A stretch of 64,000 nt of DNA from Symbiodinium natans (GCA_905221605.1 CAJNDS010002107.1:377922-441921); one strand, 5' to 3'. Counted from the first letter of the stretch, positions 10,735 through 22,234 are shown. Notes: generated from the letters alone by a model not told the origin. Made by a program: numbers and translations.

Positions 10735-11210
10735 AGGGTTTGGGGTTTGGAGTTCAGGGTTTAGGGCTTAGGGTTTAGGGTTGGGGGTTTGGGGTTTGGG
10801 GATTGGGGTTTGGGGTTTAGGGTTTAAGGTTTGGAGTTCGGTGAGGGGTTTTCGGGTTTTGGGTTCAGGGTTGAGTTTAGGGCTGGACCGCTAAACCCCA
10901 AACCCCAAGCTTCCCGCAACCCTCAAACCCTAAACTCCAAACCCGAAAGCCTACAAGCCTCTTTACCGACCATAACAGCCACCAAGCCCTTCAACCCCTT
11001 AAACCCCTCTGCACTCGCCCCACACGCCCCCTCCCCCCACCAAAAGGAAAGTACGCCAAACAATGCCCTTTCCAATTGACTAAAGCCCCAAACCCTCCCC
11101 CCCCCCCCCCCCCCGCCCCAAACCCTAAACCGCAAACCCTAAACCCCAAGCAAACCCTAAACCCCAAGCAAACCCCAAACCCCAAACCCTAAACCCAAAA
11201 CCCGAGACTT
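10735..11210. repeat. Degenerate telomere-like blocks with strand switch and C18 run
   Basis: G-strand variants at 10,735-10,890 switch directly to C-strand units at 10,897-10,945, and again to a C-strand block at 11,090-11,210 that starts with a run of C (about 11,097-11,114). Translations of this block give the GFRV/NPKP strings found throughout the window, so the open frames here are artefacts of the repeat. Confidence 0.85.
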
Positions 11211-11309
11211 TAGTATCCGCTAGAACCTTGAGCATCAGGCAACACATGCATGGCATATTGGACTGGCAAACCCGGCAGATCTCAGATCTTCACCCCCCAG
11301 CCCTAACCC

Positions 11310-11445
11310 TAAATCCCAAACCCCAATCCCCAAACCCTAGACCCTCAACCCCACACCCCCAAACCCCAAACCCTAATCCCCAAACCCCAAACCCGAAACC
11401 CTAAACCCTAAACCCTAAACCCCCCCCCCCCCCCCCCCCCCCCCC
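11310..11445 (-). repeat. CCCTAAA/CCCCAAA array ending in a C26 run
   Basis: Mixed CCCTAAA and CCCCAAA units end in an uninterrupted C run of about 26 bases (11,420-11,445). The array passes smoothly from CCCTAAA into the homopolymer. Confidence 0.9.
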
Positions 11446-11548
11446 AAACAGAAAGTCAGACCCAGCCAGGGCCCGCACTGACCTGCGACCAACTCCTGAC
11501 CTCGCCCTCGCACCTGAACTAAAGCGCCTAAGCTTTCGGAGCCTCCTG

Positions 11549-11638
11549 GTTTAGGGCTTAGGGTTTGGGGTTTGGGGTTTGGGGTTTGGGGTTTGGGGTT
11601 TGGGGTTTGGGGTTTGGGGTTTGGGGTTTGGGGTTTGG
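11549..11638 (+). repeat. Homogeneous (TTTGGGG)n array
   Basis: After one TTAGGGC unit and one TTAGGG, about eleven consecutive perfect TTTGGGG heptamers. The A-to-G change is fixed in every unit, so the whole block behaves as an independent satellite derived from TTTAGGG. Confidence 0.93.
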
Positions 11639-11779
11639 CATCTCAAGTCCAGGCATCCACTAGTCTAGCAGTGCGTTTGCGAATCGGAAATATACCCACC
11701 CACCCAAGAATTCCAAAACATTCAGAAAAATGAGAATTCACTCTATACATTCGAAGGCCTCAATCTCAAAGCATGTGGG

Positions 11780-12260
11780 CCCTAAACCCTACATCCAAGC
11801 CCCGCACTAGACCCTAAACCCAAAAGCTAAAGGCCCACAATGGACTTTGAAGGGGCCCTAAACCCTCTGCCCCAAACCCTAGACCCCTAAACCTGGGGGC
11901 TGGGCGAGGAAAAAATGAAGAAGGGGACAAACTCTTTTTGCTCATTTTCTTTAGAAAAGGTATACCTAGACCCCTAAACCTGTGCCCCCCGAGGGCCCTG
12001 AACTCCATGCCCCAAACCTGCCCCAAACCCAAAAACCCTAAACCCTATGCCCCGAAAAAATAAGCCCCAGGTCCCTGAACCCTGTGCCCAAAAAAACCCT
12101 AGGGCCCAAAACCCTATGCTGCAAATCTTACTCCTAAACTAGGGCCCTAGACCCTACGCCCCAAAATCTAGGGCCCTGAACCCGATGCCCAAACCCGAGC
12201 ACCCTAAACCCTATGCCCCAAACCCTAGAGCCCTAAACTTGCCCCAAACCCTGGAGGATT
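11780..12260 (-). repeat. Long degenerate C-rich block with a recurring 'CCCTATGCCCCAAA' motif
   Basis: Nearly 500 bp in which CCCTAAACCCTATGCCCC and CCCTAGGGCCC phrases recur at irregular spacing. It looks like a diverged telomere-like block with a longer higher-order unit. The open frames crossing it are not called. Confidence 0.75.
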
Positions 12261-12540
12261 CGGGCTGAGGGTTTTTAAGGATAAGAGTCCAGGATTTAAA
12301 ATTAGGGCGGAGGGCTTACTGTACTCCACTTCCGAAAACAAATGATCCTTTTGCAGAGGAATCCAACAACAATTCTGTTTTTGGTGTTGTGAAGGACAAC
12401 TCCTAACACTCTGGCGGGGAAGAGGGAGGGAGGGTTTAGGCTTCAGGGGTTTTTTGGGTTTTGGGTTCTGCTGTGGCCCTAAACCCCGACCCCTGAAGCC
12501 TCAGGGTGTAGGGTTTAGGGTTTGGGTTTGCCCCCGGGTG

Positions 12541-12784
12541 CCCTCACTCAAAAGGGCCTGAACCCTAAACCCCAAACCCTAAACCCTAAACCCTAAACCC
12601 TAAACCCAAACCCCTCCCGCCTGCTTGGCCTTCCCTCGCCCTCAGAGTCACAATCGGCGAGGTCGGCCTCGCCTCGTCTCTTTACCCCATCCCGACATCC
12701 CCTGCCCCATCAGGGGTGTGGGGGCTAAGTACTGCGGTTTCGGGGTTTAGGGTTCAGGGCTTAGGGTTTAGGGTTTAGGGTGTA
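12541..12784. repeat. Inverted pair of telomere-like arrays
   Basis: C-strand units at about 12,555-12,612 and G-strand units at 12,741-12,784 with a unique spacer of about 130 bp. Confidence 0.88.
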
Positions 12785-12930
12785 AAGAATGGACGTCTGA
12801 CATGGGTCCTGGAAACTGTCCGTTTAAAGGCTCGAATGTGGGCTTGAATACGCCGCAAACTCGATGGGAAAAAACGGGCTTCAGGTTTCTGGGGTTTGCG
12901 GGGTTCAGCGGTCCTAGGGCGCTTCGCAAG

Positions 12931-13036
12931 TCACATGTATATGTATGTATATGTACTACATACATGCATACATACATACATACACATACACTTACACAGA
13001 AACACAAAAACATATATATATATATATATGCAGTAC

Positions 13037-13081
<45 letters not shown>

Positions 13082-13090
13082 ACATATACA
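12931..13090. repeat. AT-rich microsatellite: TATG/TACA then (TA)n
   Basis: GTATATGTATG and ACATACATACA runs are followed by (TA)n tracts at 13,013-13,028 and 13,040-13,078. All long open frames here are repeat translations (Tyr-Ile, His-Thr). Confidence 0.93.
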
Positions 13091-13261
13091 GTTTCATGCA
13101 CAACTACTTCAAGTGGTAGAGATGGGCATACGGATCTATATAGGAATTTATAGGTATGCCGTGATCTGCAAGCCCCCCCCTTTCGCTGCCCGCACAAGAG
13201 AAGCCCCCTGCCCCTAGAGTCCCGGCCTGGAGCTGTTGACTCAGTAGGGCAAACGCCTTGG

Positions 13262-13360
13262 CAACAGCAGGCTTCGGGGGCTTCGGGGCTCCGGGGACTT
13301 GGGGGGTTTAGGGGGCTTAGGGGGTTTAGGGGGCTTAGGGGGCTTAGGGGGAGAGTTTCG
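13262..13360 (+). repeat. GGGGGCTTAG / GGGGGTTTAG tandem variant
   Basis: Several GGGGGTTTA and GGGGGCTTA units of 10 bp. This is another locally amplified variant of the telomere heptamer, with three additional G residues. Confidence 0.8.
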
Positions 13361-13542
13361 GGCTTCGGGTTCAGAGTTCAGAGCTGGCGAGGGGCCCTAA
13401 GCGATGCAGCGGTTAAGCGCCCCCGAAGCAGCAACAAGTGGAGAGCACCCTGTCACCCCTTGAAGAACTTGACGGAATGCGACTGTCTTAAGCACAAGAG
13501 GAAATAGTATTGAATAGCCCAACGAGCGAACCCTAAACCCTA

Positions 13543-13668
13543 CTTGGAGGTTCATGGGTGGGTGAGGAAAACGTAGGGTAGGTAGAGTTGCGATGATGGG
13601 TGATAACCTGATGACCTTACAGTTAAGGCACTTATAACCCCATGAATCGTACCCATGCACCTCCAAAT
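13543..13668. mobile_element. F1 family inverted-repeat element, copy 1
   Basis: The left end reads CTTGGAGGTTCATGGGTG; the right end is the reverse complement of TTTGGAGGTGCATGGGTAC, with an internal ATAAGTGCC motif. Size about 126 bp, no coding capacity. The same ends occur near 40.5, 47.3-47.5 and 49.8 kb, so it is a dispersed miniature element. It lies directly after a CCCTAAA fragment. Confidence 0.75.
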
Positions 13669-13799
13669 AGGGAGTGCCCTAAACCCGAAACCCTCCTGGG
13701 ACACAGGCTGGACGGGGTCGGCGAGTAGATGCGCTCCGAGACGGCCGATGCCTTTGTGCAGCGTTTTGAAGGCTTGAGAAGCTGCGTCTGAGGGTTTAA

Positions 13800-14918
13800 G
13801 GTTTGGGGCTTGGAGTTTAGAAGGTTTAGGGTTTACGGTTTGTAGGGAACTGTCGATCATCTTCGGCCAAATTTGTAGCTTTAGGTAGTGCACGTCTTGA
13901 TTGCGCTTCCCCGACACGCTGCACGAGGGTTTCTGGGAGTTTGCCCGTATGAGGACGCTCGGGTGGACAGCAGATGTTGGTTGAGTATGCTCCGTGAGTT
14001 TCTCTAGTTTTGCCTTTTGCTCCGGCGCCGAAAAATGGACCAGCTTGAGAAATACAATGAAAAGTGAGACAAAAGTGTCCCGGCCACAGAAATACAAGCA
14101 AGCAGCTGCACCTGCGGTAAGGGCACGCAAGTGACCCTGGCATTGCAGAGGCGCAGAGCGACAGTGGCTCTTTGCGCAGCTTTCGCTAGACGAAGAAGAC
14201 TGGACGTCTTTGCAAGGCGACCAGTCGTTGTGGCCTGGATGCCGAAGCCCACCACCGTGGCGGCGTCTCGCAAGCACGGACCAGCTTACGTCTGCACGCG
14301 AGGCTTCTTCTCCGCGTTGCCGCGGTGACGGTGTGGCACAGGCCAGGAGCGCCTTGGCAGAAGCCAAGGCGGCCGCAGATGCCTGGCCTTTCTCTTTGTC
14401 TTCGAAGATTTTAGGAGGGTGGCATGACATCGCTTCGGGAGCTGCCGTGGCCGTGGCTCGGCCAGCGTCGGAAGGGCATGGGTATGGGGGAGCGGGGGCG
14501 ATCTTCTAGAACCCGGATCTGCCCCGGTTTGGGGTCTCCTTTTGCTCCAGGCGCCCGAACCTTACCTTCTGAACTACCGGTACCACGCCCCGAACCCTCA
14601 AGAACCCCAAAACATAATTTTGGTCAGCTGCCTGAAAGAAACCCTCATAAAATAGCTTCTGAACTGTATCCTGCAAAAACGAGACTCACCGGAACCCCTA
14701 AACCCTAGACCCTGAACCCTCAACCCTGCTTAGGTTTCTTTGGGGTTTGGGGTGTAGGGCGTACGGGTTAGGGTTTAGGTTTTTGGGGGTTTGGGATTGA
14801 GGGTTTAGGGTGCAAACTCGAACCCGCGAGCCTTCAGGGTGCGCGACATAGCAACTGCCATGCTTCAGTTCCTCACGGTTCCAAGGCACTCTGCGGCTAA
14901 AGTACCCGAGGTGCCTTG
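13800..14918. other. Spacer with a low-confidence minus-strand open frame
   Basis: A minus-strand frame of 292 codons (13,552-14,430) is open, but its C-terminal part reads through telomere-like sequence and element F1. The first part (about 14,000-14,430) is Ala/Lys/Arg-rich and overlaps other open frames on both strands. It may be a remnant of a coding exon; I recognise no domain. Telomere-like fragments lie at 13,790-13,845 and 14,698-14,815. Confidence 0.3.
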
Positions 14919-15012
14919 GGATGTGCACCCTTTTACAAACAGTCCTGATAGGGATTGTAAGAGGGGGTACTATAATCCGCATTAAGGACTGTTAGTATAA
15001 GGGGGAGCATCC
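14919..15012. mobile_element. F3 family inverted-repeat element, copy 1
   Basis: The right end, read in reverse complement, is GGATGCTCCCCCTTATAC followed by TAACAGTCCTTAATG. The left end is a diverged version (GGATGTGCACCCTTTTAC, then AACAGTCCT). About 94 bp, non-coding. A better-preserved copy lies at 34,247-34,339. Confidence 0.7.
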
Positions 15013-15110
15013 CAACAGGTACCCAGTACCGCTGAAGGAGGATTCCTGCAACCAGGAACTTACTAGGGATCCAGGACTGCAGGAGGAGCTTCTTAGTCAG
15101 GGGAACCTGG

Positions 15111-15248
15111 GGGTTTAGGGCTTAGGGCTTAGGGCTTAGGGCTTAGGGCTTAGGGCTTAGGGCTTAGGGTTTAGGGTTTAGGGTTTAGGGTTTAGGGTTT
15201 AGGGTTTAGGGTTTAGGGTTTAGGGTTTAGGGTTTAGGGTTTAGGGCT
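15111..15248 (+). repeat. Bipartite array: (CTTAGGG)n then (TTTAGGG)n
   Basis: About seven consecutive CTTAGGG units are followed by about eleven consecutive TTTAGGG units and a terminal CTTAG. The two variants occupy separate sub-blocks with a sharp boundary near 15,167, in the same phase and orientation. Confidence 0.94.
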
Positions 15249-15672
15249 TAGATCTGCTCAGACCCTTTGAGGCCCTGGGGCGCAGGGCGCGAGGCTTCTT
15301 GGGGGGCTTGGGCGACTTGGCAAAGGTTGTCGACACCGAACCCCACCAATGACCCTCCAAACCCTGGGCTCTACCTAGCCATAGCAACCGCAGGGACATG
15401 GGTTTGAGGTTCCCAGTGCTTAGGCTTAGGGTTTTGGGCTTAGGGGGCTTCAGGCAACTACAGTGACATGCACCTGCCTGAAGATTAAAGTCGATCTCCC
15501 CCTGGACTCTTTAGCAACCAAAGCCTACACCCTAAACCCCAAACCCCAAACCCGATGTCCTTCGGGCGGTGTGCAGCACGAGGCGATGCACTTCCCAAGC
15601 ACAAATCCCCCCCCCCCCCCAGGAGCCGAAATGCAGTCCGGCCCAAGTGTAGGCTTGATGCCAGGGAGGTTG

Positions 15673-15774
15673 ATAGGGAATCCGGGGGAGTTCGGCACCA
15701 TATATCCTTCCGATGGAAGCCTTCTTTATAGGGAGTAAATATATAAGGGGTACCTGATTCCCGAACTCCTTCAG
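15673..15774. mobile_element. Probable diverged F2 family element
   Basis: The left end TAGGGAATCCGGGGGAGTT and the right end GGTACCTGATTCCCGAACT (reverse complement AGTTCGGGAATCAGGTACC) resemble the F2 ends seen at 30.3, 37.9 and 57.7 kb. The interior is AT-rich (ATATATAAG). More diverged than the other copies. Confidence 0.5.
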
Positions 15775-17821
15775 TCCAAACCTACGCCCCTGAAGCTCCA
15801 TACCCCTCGGACCCCCAAATGTAAGCAACTTGCGCAAACTTGGTCTGCCATAAACAAACCTACATAAATCCTGAGAAGAGCGTTTGGAGGTCCACGGGCC
15901 CTTGTAGAACCGATCTACTTGTGACTCTAAGCCCCAAAACCCGAAACCCCAAACCCTAAACCCTTTAAACCCTAAACCGCAGGAGACTCTGCTCATGCTG
16001 CCGCTGTGGCCTCGGGGATACCCCCAGGCCGCCACCTCAGGATTTAGCGGTTCAACCTTTCGGGTTGAGGGTTAAGGGTTTTGGGTGTTGGAGGTTGGGG
16101 GGCTTTGAGAGAGACGTGTAAACAAGCCCTCAGATATCCGGATGCATAGAATTCCAGGCCCCTCAGAAACCTCAACGAAAGCAACAGGAATCGTAGATTC
16201 CGAGCCCCTCTTGGCCTTCCGGGAGCCCCTCTTGGCCTGAAACCTCATGCCTCCGGCCTCATTCGACCGGGCATCTTTCCGGTACTTATTGAGACTACGC
16301 CATGAGGCGCATCAGGGCGCGGATGACGCAACAACGGCGCCCTCCAAGCGCCCCGCAGCAGGTCGTGTATGACTGGCTCGTCGCCGGCCTTTGCGAAGTT
16401 AAACCCTAAACCCTGAACCCGAAATGATGCATTCCCTATTGGTTCCTATAGGTCCTTGAGGGCTTAGGGTTTAGCGTTTCGGGTGCTTTATCTCGTGTAC
16501 TCGGCGTTGTTCCTCAGTGGGCTCTTTGGGACCTTCAGCCTTCGTAGCAGCGATGTCCCTGCACTTCCTTGCACTCGAACAAAGAGTCACGCTACCATCT
16601 TGCTGATGCATATCTCACCTTCGGTCGCGAAGCCCAGTGTCTATGCGAGACTCATCAGACGAAGTCAGGACATAGGTATAGCGTTGAGCCCTCAAGATAC
16701 ATATCCCGCTGCGCACCTCGTGCACAAACGGCATCATCCGCGTCAGCAGACGCACCGAAGTGTACGCGGCCTCGGCAACACTATACCCGAGCCCCCCCGC
16801 CCCCGCCTTAAACCCTAAAAAAAAACACCGATGCTTTGCCTTGCCTAAAGCGAAGCTCGAGGAGCCCTGGTGAGGAGAACCGCAACAACAAAAACTGCGG
16901 CATGGTCTATTGAGGTTTAGGGTTCAGGGTTTTGGGACATAAATACATACAGACGATTGATTCCCAAACCCTCAACCTCTCAAAAGCCGAAGGCCCAAAA
17001 CCCTAAACCCGAAACACTCAGTCAAAGGGGACGGCCCACCCCCGATCGCATGGGGATTCAAGGGCTTTGTCCGCTTAGAGATGTCTAGGGTCAACCCTCG
17101 ACTCCTGGATCCCTGCGAAGGATCTGGAAACTGGCTCCAGGGGTCCCCCAGCCTTGATATCGATCTTGAAGAAGCCGAAGTAGATGCAACAGGTCTTATA
17201 TTCCCTCATCGCCCTAAACCCGAACCCCTAAACCCTGAACCCGAAACCCTGAACCCTTGGGCGTGGGATTCGGGGGGAGTGTACAAACAGCACCTGGGAG
17301 CCCGCAGGCTTCGGGATCTTGAAGGGTGCATCAGCAGGCATCACAGGCGCGGCCCGTTTTAAGCTTTACGTTCATCCGGGAAATCCATTCTAAGTGAACA
17401 GGGCCCCTATATCCCTAAACCCTAAACCCTAAACCCTATACCCCACTGCTGTCCAGGATGCGCAAGTGATGTTGGAGGGCAGTGGGAGCAAGCCCTGCCA
17501 CGCTTAGCACGAAGTGGGATGATGGCATTTGGAGCTTAGGGCTTAGGGATTGGGGTGTGGGGTTTGGTTTTGGGTTGGGGATTTTGGGGACTATCTCGGG
17601 CGCACAGATGCTGTCTTGTCTGCTACCCCGCTCATGGGAAACCCCGAGCCCGAAGCCACTTTCCCCTACATGGTAACCCACATTCCTCATGCCGAAGATT
17701 TCACTGTAAACGTCGCGCGTGTCTCAGGAAACAGGGCTGCGCTCGCCTCGTCCGCGGAGGCGCAGACATTGGCCATGGACGCGGCCATCTTCCGCAGGAG
17801 GAGCTGGCACCGCAGCTTGGG
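15775..17821. other. Mosaic spacer, no supported gene
   Basis: Short telomere-like pieces at 15,930-15,980, 16,046-16,085, 16,400-16,425, 16,915-16,935, 17,212-17,258, 17,413-17,440 and 17,535-17,590. An open frame at 16,483-16,818 (plus) is Ser/His/Arg-rich with an equally open alternative frame, so neither is called. Confidence 0.4.
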
Positions 17822-17911
17822 TTCTTGGTTTAGGGTTTAGGGTTTAGGGTTTAGGGTTTAGGGTTTAGGGTTTAGGGTTTAGGGTTTAGGGTTTAGGGTT
17901 TAGGGTTTAAG
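17822..17911 (+). repeat. Interstitial telomere-like array (TTTAGGG)n
   Basis: About twelve perfect heptamers, ending in TTTAAGG. Confidence 0.95.
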
Positions 17912-17939
17912 GTCCAGGGTTCAATCCCCTCCTAGTATT

Positions 17940-18120
17940 CGCCTCCCCTACCCCCTAAAAAAACTATTACTCCCACTATTGTTATAGTATAGTATACAGG
18001 GCGTATTAAATATTATGGGGCAGGGGTGGTTTAATATTAGGGGGAGGGGATTAGGGTTTAGGGCTGGGGTGCTGCTAAGCAGTTTAAATTCAAATACTAT
18101 ACTACACATATACACGGATA
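17940..18120. other. AT-rich patch with short inverted and direct motifs
   Basis: TATAGTATAGTAT at about 17,981-17,994 is mirrored by ATACTATACTA near 18,095, and TATTAAATATTATGGGG / TTTAATATTAGGGGG form a direct pair inside. It could be a decayed inverted-repeat element, but the arms match only over about 11 bp. Confidence 0.35.
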
Positions 18121-18524
18121 TGACAAGAAGCAAAACATGCTATGGTTCCTTCTTCTCGTAAACGCAAGGTTAGTAAGTTTGGTGCACTTGAACTCCTCGG
18201 CTTCCGATCATCCACCAAAAGACCCGGGAGGAGCTCCTTTTGTCCCTTGCCGCAGGCAACCGCTGACGGAAGCGTGCGAGCGTTGCCCATGTCCCGCGAT
18301 GCCGCGCCGCAAACGGGGAGTCAGCCCATGAACCTAACACCTCCTCTGACACCCCCAAAACCCTCGTTTAACCTTCCCTCTGGAAGCTCGAAAGCCCCGA
18401 ACCCCCAAGTCATCACCCTACACCCTAAACCCCAAACAAACCCCATAGCTTACAAACCCCCCTCTGGGCCCCCGCCGGCTTGCGCCCCTTGCCCTCGGAC
18501 CTTTAGGCGATCCTTTTCTTGTGC

Positions 18525-19350
18525 GCTCAGGGTTTTGGGTCGGGGGGTTTAGGGTTTAGGCTTTGGGGTTTGGGGTTTAGGGTTTAGGGTTTAGGGTTTA
18601 GGGTTTAGGGTTTAGGGGTTAGGGGGTTTAGGGTTTAAGGCTCGGGGTTGAATGGGGTTTCGAGGAAGAGGGTGTAGCGGCTTCAGGGGCATGGCAGGAC
18701 CAGGTCAACACCGCACAGCAGAATTCCAGCGTGCAATCTGTGAGACCTGGGCAGCTTTCCGACACGTCACCCACAAAAATACGACGGCGCTTAAGACGCT
18801 CACAGCGCGCAAAGTGGATAAGAGAAAGACGACACAGAGCTGCCGAGCACGGATGTTCTCAAACAGTTTGGAGCCCCAGCGGCCGCAGAACTCTACGCCT
18901 GACTCGGCTGCCGATGGCCTGGGCTCAGCGTCCCGCAGGTTCTTAGGGGTGAGGGCTTAGGGCTTAAGGGTTTAGGGTTTTGGGGTTTAAGGGTATAGGG
19001 TTTAAGGGTATAGGGTTTAATTAAGGTTTAGGGTTTAGGGTATAGGGTTTCGGGGTTTCAGGAATTCGGGGTGTTTGGGGCTTTGGGGCTTTTCGGTGAC
19101 CCTAACCGTCGGCAGGAACCACTTCCGACCGCGGGGCGAACAGCGCAACTCCGAGGATGGGCTCTGGGCGCAGGAAGGGTTCCAAGCACTCAGGCGTGAG
19201 TTTTGGGGTGGGGTCCATGACGGGTTTAGGGAGGGGTTTAGGGGTTTAGGGGTTTAGGGGTGCAGGGGTGCAAGGGGTTTAGGGGTGTAGGGGTTTAGGG
19301 GTTTAGGGGGTTAGGGCTTGGGGTTGAGGGTTGAGCGTTGAGGGTCCAGG
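18525..19350 (+). repeat. Two telomere-like blocks with TTTAGGGG and TTTAAGGG variants
   Basis: TTTAGGG units at 18,540-18,640; degenerate TTTAAGGG/ATAGGG at 18,945-19,065; an 8-bp TTTAGGGG series at about 19,220-19,315. The segment 18,660-18,940 between them is unique, with two overlapping plus-strand open frames of 102 and 71 codons and no recognisable domain. Confidence 0.85.
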
Positions 19351-19489
19351 GTTTAGGAGTGCTTCAGGTGGAGGTCCCAGCCCCCGAGCCGAGTCTGGAG
19401 CTGCTTCAGCGGAGTGAATTCGCTCTGTGCGGGAGTTGCGCGCAGGCGAGGCGAGATGCGGACAGAATTGCCCCAAAGGTGAGGGATTC

Positions 19490-20192
19490 GGGTTTTAGGG
19501 TTTAGGGTTTAGGGTTTACGGTTTAGGGTTTAGGGTTTAGGGTTTAGGGTAATAGGGCAATAGGGTAATAGGGTCTGTCCAACTATCCGGAAACTTCCCT
19601 AGTGTGGAATTTGGGGCGGGGGGAGAGGGGGGGCGAAGGGATTTTGCTGAGCCAGACCCTTGACACACCCGAGAGGCACCAACCCTCCAGAACCTACTTT
19701 TTTCAACACCTCCGGTCGGGACCCTATGCAACGGGAGGATCCAAGGTCCCTGCACAGCAAAAGCAGGTTCTGCGAAGGTTAAGGTTGGTGTGAAGTTGCC
19801 AGGCAGACGTCCCCCAGACCACAACAACGCTAAACAGTGAGATGAAACCCCTACGCTCTACACACCCCTCAACCCTAAACCCTAAACCCTAAACCCTAAA
19901 CCCTAAACCCTGAACCCTAAACCCTAAACCCTAAACTATGACACTCTGAGTTGAGGCGTTCAAGGAAGTCCCCAGCGCGCCCCACGTGCGAGGCATCAGC
20001 CCAAGCCGATTTCAGCCGATGGCGTGCCTTCTCCCTTGGTCATCCCTTCCCTGCTTCCCCTGGGGTTTAGGGTTTAGGGTTTAGGGTGTAGGGTTTAGGG
20101 TTTAGGGTGTAGGGTTTAGGGTTTAGGGTTTAGGGTTTAGGGTTTAGGGTTTAGGGTTTAGGGTTTAGGGTTTAGGGTGCTTGAGGGTTTAG
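19490..20192. repeat. Three telomere-like arrays: G, C, G strand
   Basis: G-strand array 19,497-19,555 ending in AATAGGG units (to about 19,575), C-strand array 19,866-19,937, and G-strand array 20,060-20,180 (about seventeen units with two GTAGGG variants). Between them lie unique stretches of about 290 and 120 bp with no gene. Confidence 0.92.
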
Positions 20193-20609
20193 TGAGTGTT
20201 GGGATTGAGGCCCAAAACCCCCAAATCCCTAAACCCAAAAAACCCCGAGATCAAACGCGGACCACCCTGAACCCGGAACTTTCACGGGCTCAGGGCCTGG
20301 GGCTTGTGGGGTGCCTTTTCTAAGGGTGCCCCCCCCAATCCTACCTAGGATTTAGGTCTTAGGGGGCACTTTTCGGCCTCTGCTGATGCTTGTGGGGAGG
20401 GGATTCTATGCCGAGCGTTGTTTTTTTCCCTAGAACCAGAACGGAAAGAGTGCTCATCTGCCCGCAGGCGTTCTGTACACAAGAAGACAACACGTGAATT
20501 CCTAGTGAAGGACTCTGTGAAGCAAGGGGGCAGACATGATGGGTGGAAGTTGGCTTCTGGGGCTGCATGTAAGATGACGCTTCGGGTTGAAGAGGCCTTG
20601 CCTTGAGGA

Positions 20610-20704
20610 GGTTTCGGATTTAGGGTTCAGGGTTTAGGGTTTAGGGTATAGAGATGTATAGAGTTTAGGGTTTAGGGTTTAGGGTTTAGGGTTTAGGGTT
20701 TAGG
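20610..20704 (+). repeat. Interstitial telomere-like array (TTTAGGG)n
   Basis: TTTAGGG units interrupted by two TATAGAG insertions near 20,650. The array abuts the possible coding region that starts at 20,711. Confidence 0.9.
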
Positions 20705-20710
20705 ACAACT

Positions 20711-21055
20711 GTGCTGAGGTCTCAGTGTCTGGAGTGTCAGGACATCCTTCTGCACGGTGTCGGGGGCAGCGAAGGGACACGTGCACGCATGCAAGTCGAT
20801 GAGGCTGTCATGGTCAGATCTTTTCTAGATGAGGAGCCCACGGGAGTGACTGGGTCATCCCCCTCCCCCAAAAAAAAGACACAGAGACACGGGTCCCCCA
20901 CAGGACGTTCAGCACAAGCAGCCTCATGTGCAGAGCTACTTCAAAAGGGGCGTCGGAAGGCCTTTGAGATAGGGTGTGCCCTTTACGTGGGGGTTATATT
21001 GTTAAACATATTGGCTCAGGCCCGGAAACTCAATGCGCCCGCGTATCTCAGCTAG
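20711..21055 (+). CDS. Hypothetical 114-residue open frame
   Basis: No family is recognised. The frame starts with ATG directly after a telomere-like array and has a hydrophobic stretch near its end (about residues 88-102, CALYVGVILLNILAQ) that could span a membrane. Upstream of that it is Ser/Lys/Pro-rich. The minus strand is open over part of the same stretch, and no splice sites were identified. It could equally be chance or an exon fragment. Confidence 0.2.
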   Translation: MLRSQCLECQDILLHGVGGSEGTRARMQVDEAVMVRSFLDEEPTGVTGSSPSPKKKTQRHGSPTGRSAQAASCAELLQKGRRKAFEIGCALYVGVILLNILAQARKLNAPAYLS

Positions 21056-22234
21056 TGCTGCAAACCCATTGGGAGCGGCCGAACTGGGCAAATGTCTCCA
21101 CAGTCGATCACCTGAGTGCAGAGTTAGGGCCTTGCAAGGTTGTCTTGGGAGTTTCTGGTTGCTGAAGCTCTCCTTAAGGCGACCGGAAACGTCAGAACCA
21201 GCGACTGTTGCGACAGATCCGCGAGTAGCTTTTGGGGGTGGGGTAGTGCCTGCACTCTGAACCAAAATCCTGAAGCCCACCAAAACCACCGAGCCTGCGA
21301 GAGCTGGCCCTTCTTTCGGAGTCTGGGCGGACGGAGCGTCTTTGTAGGGGCCTCGGGCGGCTCAGCTGCACTCCGGGGGGGGCTATGACGGAAGGAATTC
21401 AAGGGGCCTCCTTGTAAGACTCCTGGGTGCTTCGAAGTGGGGTGCCCAAGACTTCGAAGTTGCAAGAAGCCCGACTTCAGGGTAGGCCCCGTGCGGGAAA
21501 GGCCACGCGGTTGCCGTTGTGGAAAAGCATTGGCTTGAAGCTGTCCGGCACGGTCGGGTGCATCACCGGGCTATTCCGGTAGCCTCACACCGCTGCTTCT
21601 CTCTTCTATTGTTAAGGAGCGGGGTGCGGTTTTGTGCCTGGGGGAGGGGGGTTGGGCCCAAGTTTTCTCAGCTCAGAATACTAAACCCTACACCCTGAAC
21701 CCTAAAGCCCAAACCCTACGTGGTGGGTCGGTTTGGCGGGGAAAGGACTTCTGTGTGCTTGCCGTGCTGCATTAAGTTCAGTGTTTCTGCACGCATCTAT
21801 CTGCTGCAGGTTCTTGTCTGTGAGGGTTAGGCATCGTAGGTAAGGGTTTGTATGAAGTCAGCTTGGAAGATTTGAAGCTGTCGGGGGGCTAAGGGGCTAG
21901 CTCGCACAATGTATAGCGAGTGGAACTGGTCCATTGCCTGTTCATGGTCAGGTGCGCAAGCCGAAGTATGCACAGATGCCCGAAACAATGGTCGGCATAA
22001 AGAAGACAGCCCTTTTTTGTTCTTGTTTGCGGGCTCGTCAACCCCTAAGCCCTAAAAGAAACCGAACAAAAAACCTTACAAGCCCCAAGACCTAAACAAA
22101 TACAAAGTCTTAACCTAAACATCTTGGCACTTGCGCAGGAAACCCGTGGACTTCTGTCTCAGCACGATGGTGGCGGGTGTGGACTACGAGAGCGAGCACA
22201 TCCCATATCCAAGCAATGTTGCCATGAAGCAGCG
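21056..22234. other. Unique spacer, no supported gene
   Basis: Overlapping open frames occur on both strands at 21.0-21.5 kb without clear coding signature. A short CCCTAAA-like fragment is at about 21,683-21,718. The rest is unassigned. Confidence 0.4.

Noticed and set aside
10831-11185. Several frames ending in GFRV, NPKP or LGFGV strings here and throughout the window
   Set aside because: These strings are what TTTAGGG and CCCTAAA encode. Frames that depend on them are artefacts of the repeat.
20995-21020. CATATTGGCTCAGG as a relic of the dinoflagellate spliced leader
   Set aside because: It shares only the core TTGGCTCA with the leader's TTTTGGCTCAAG, has no acceptor context and could easily be chance. 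No better leader relic was seen in the window.
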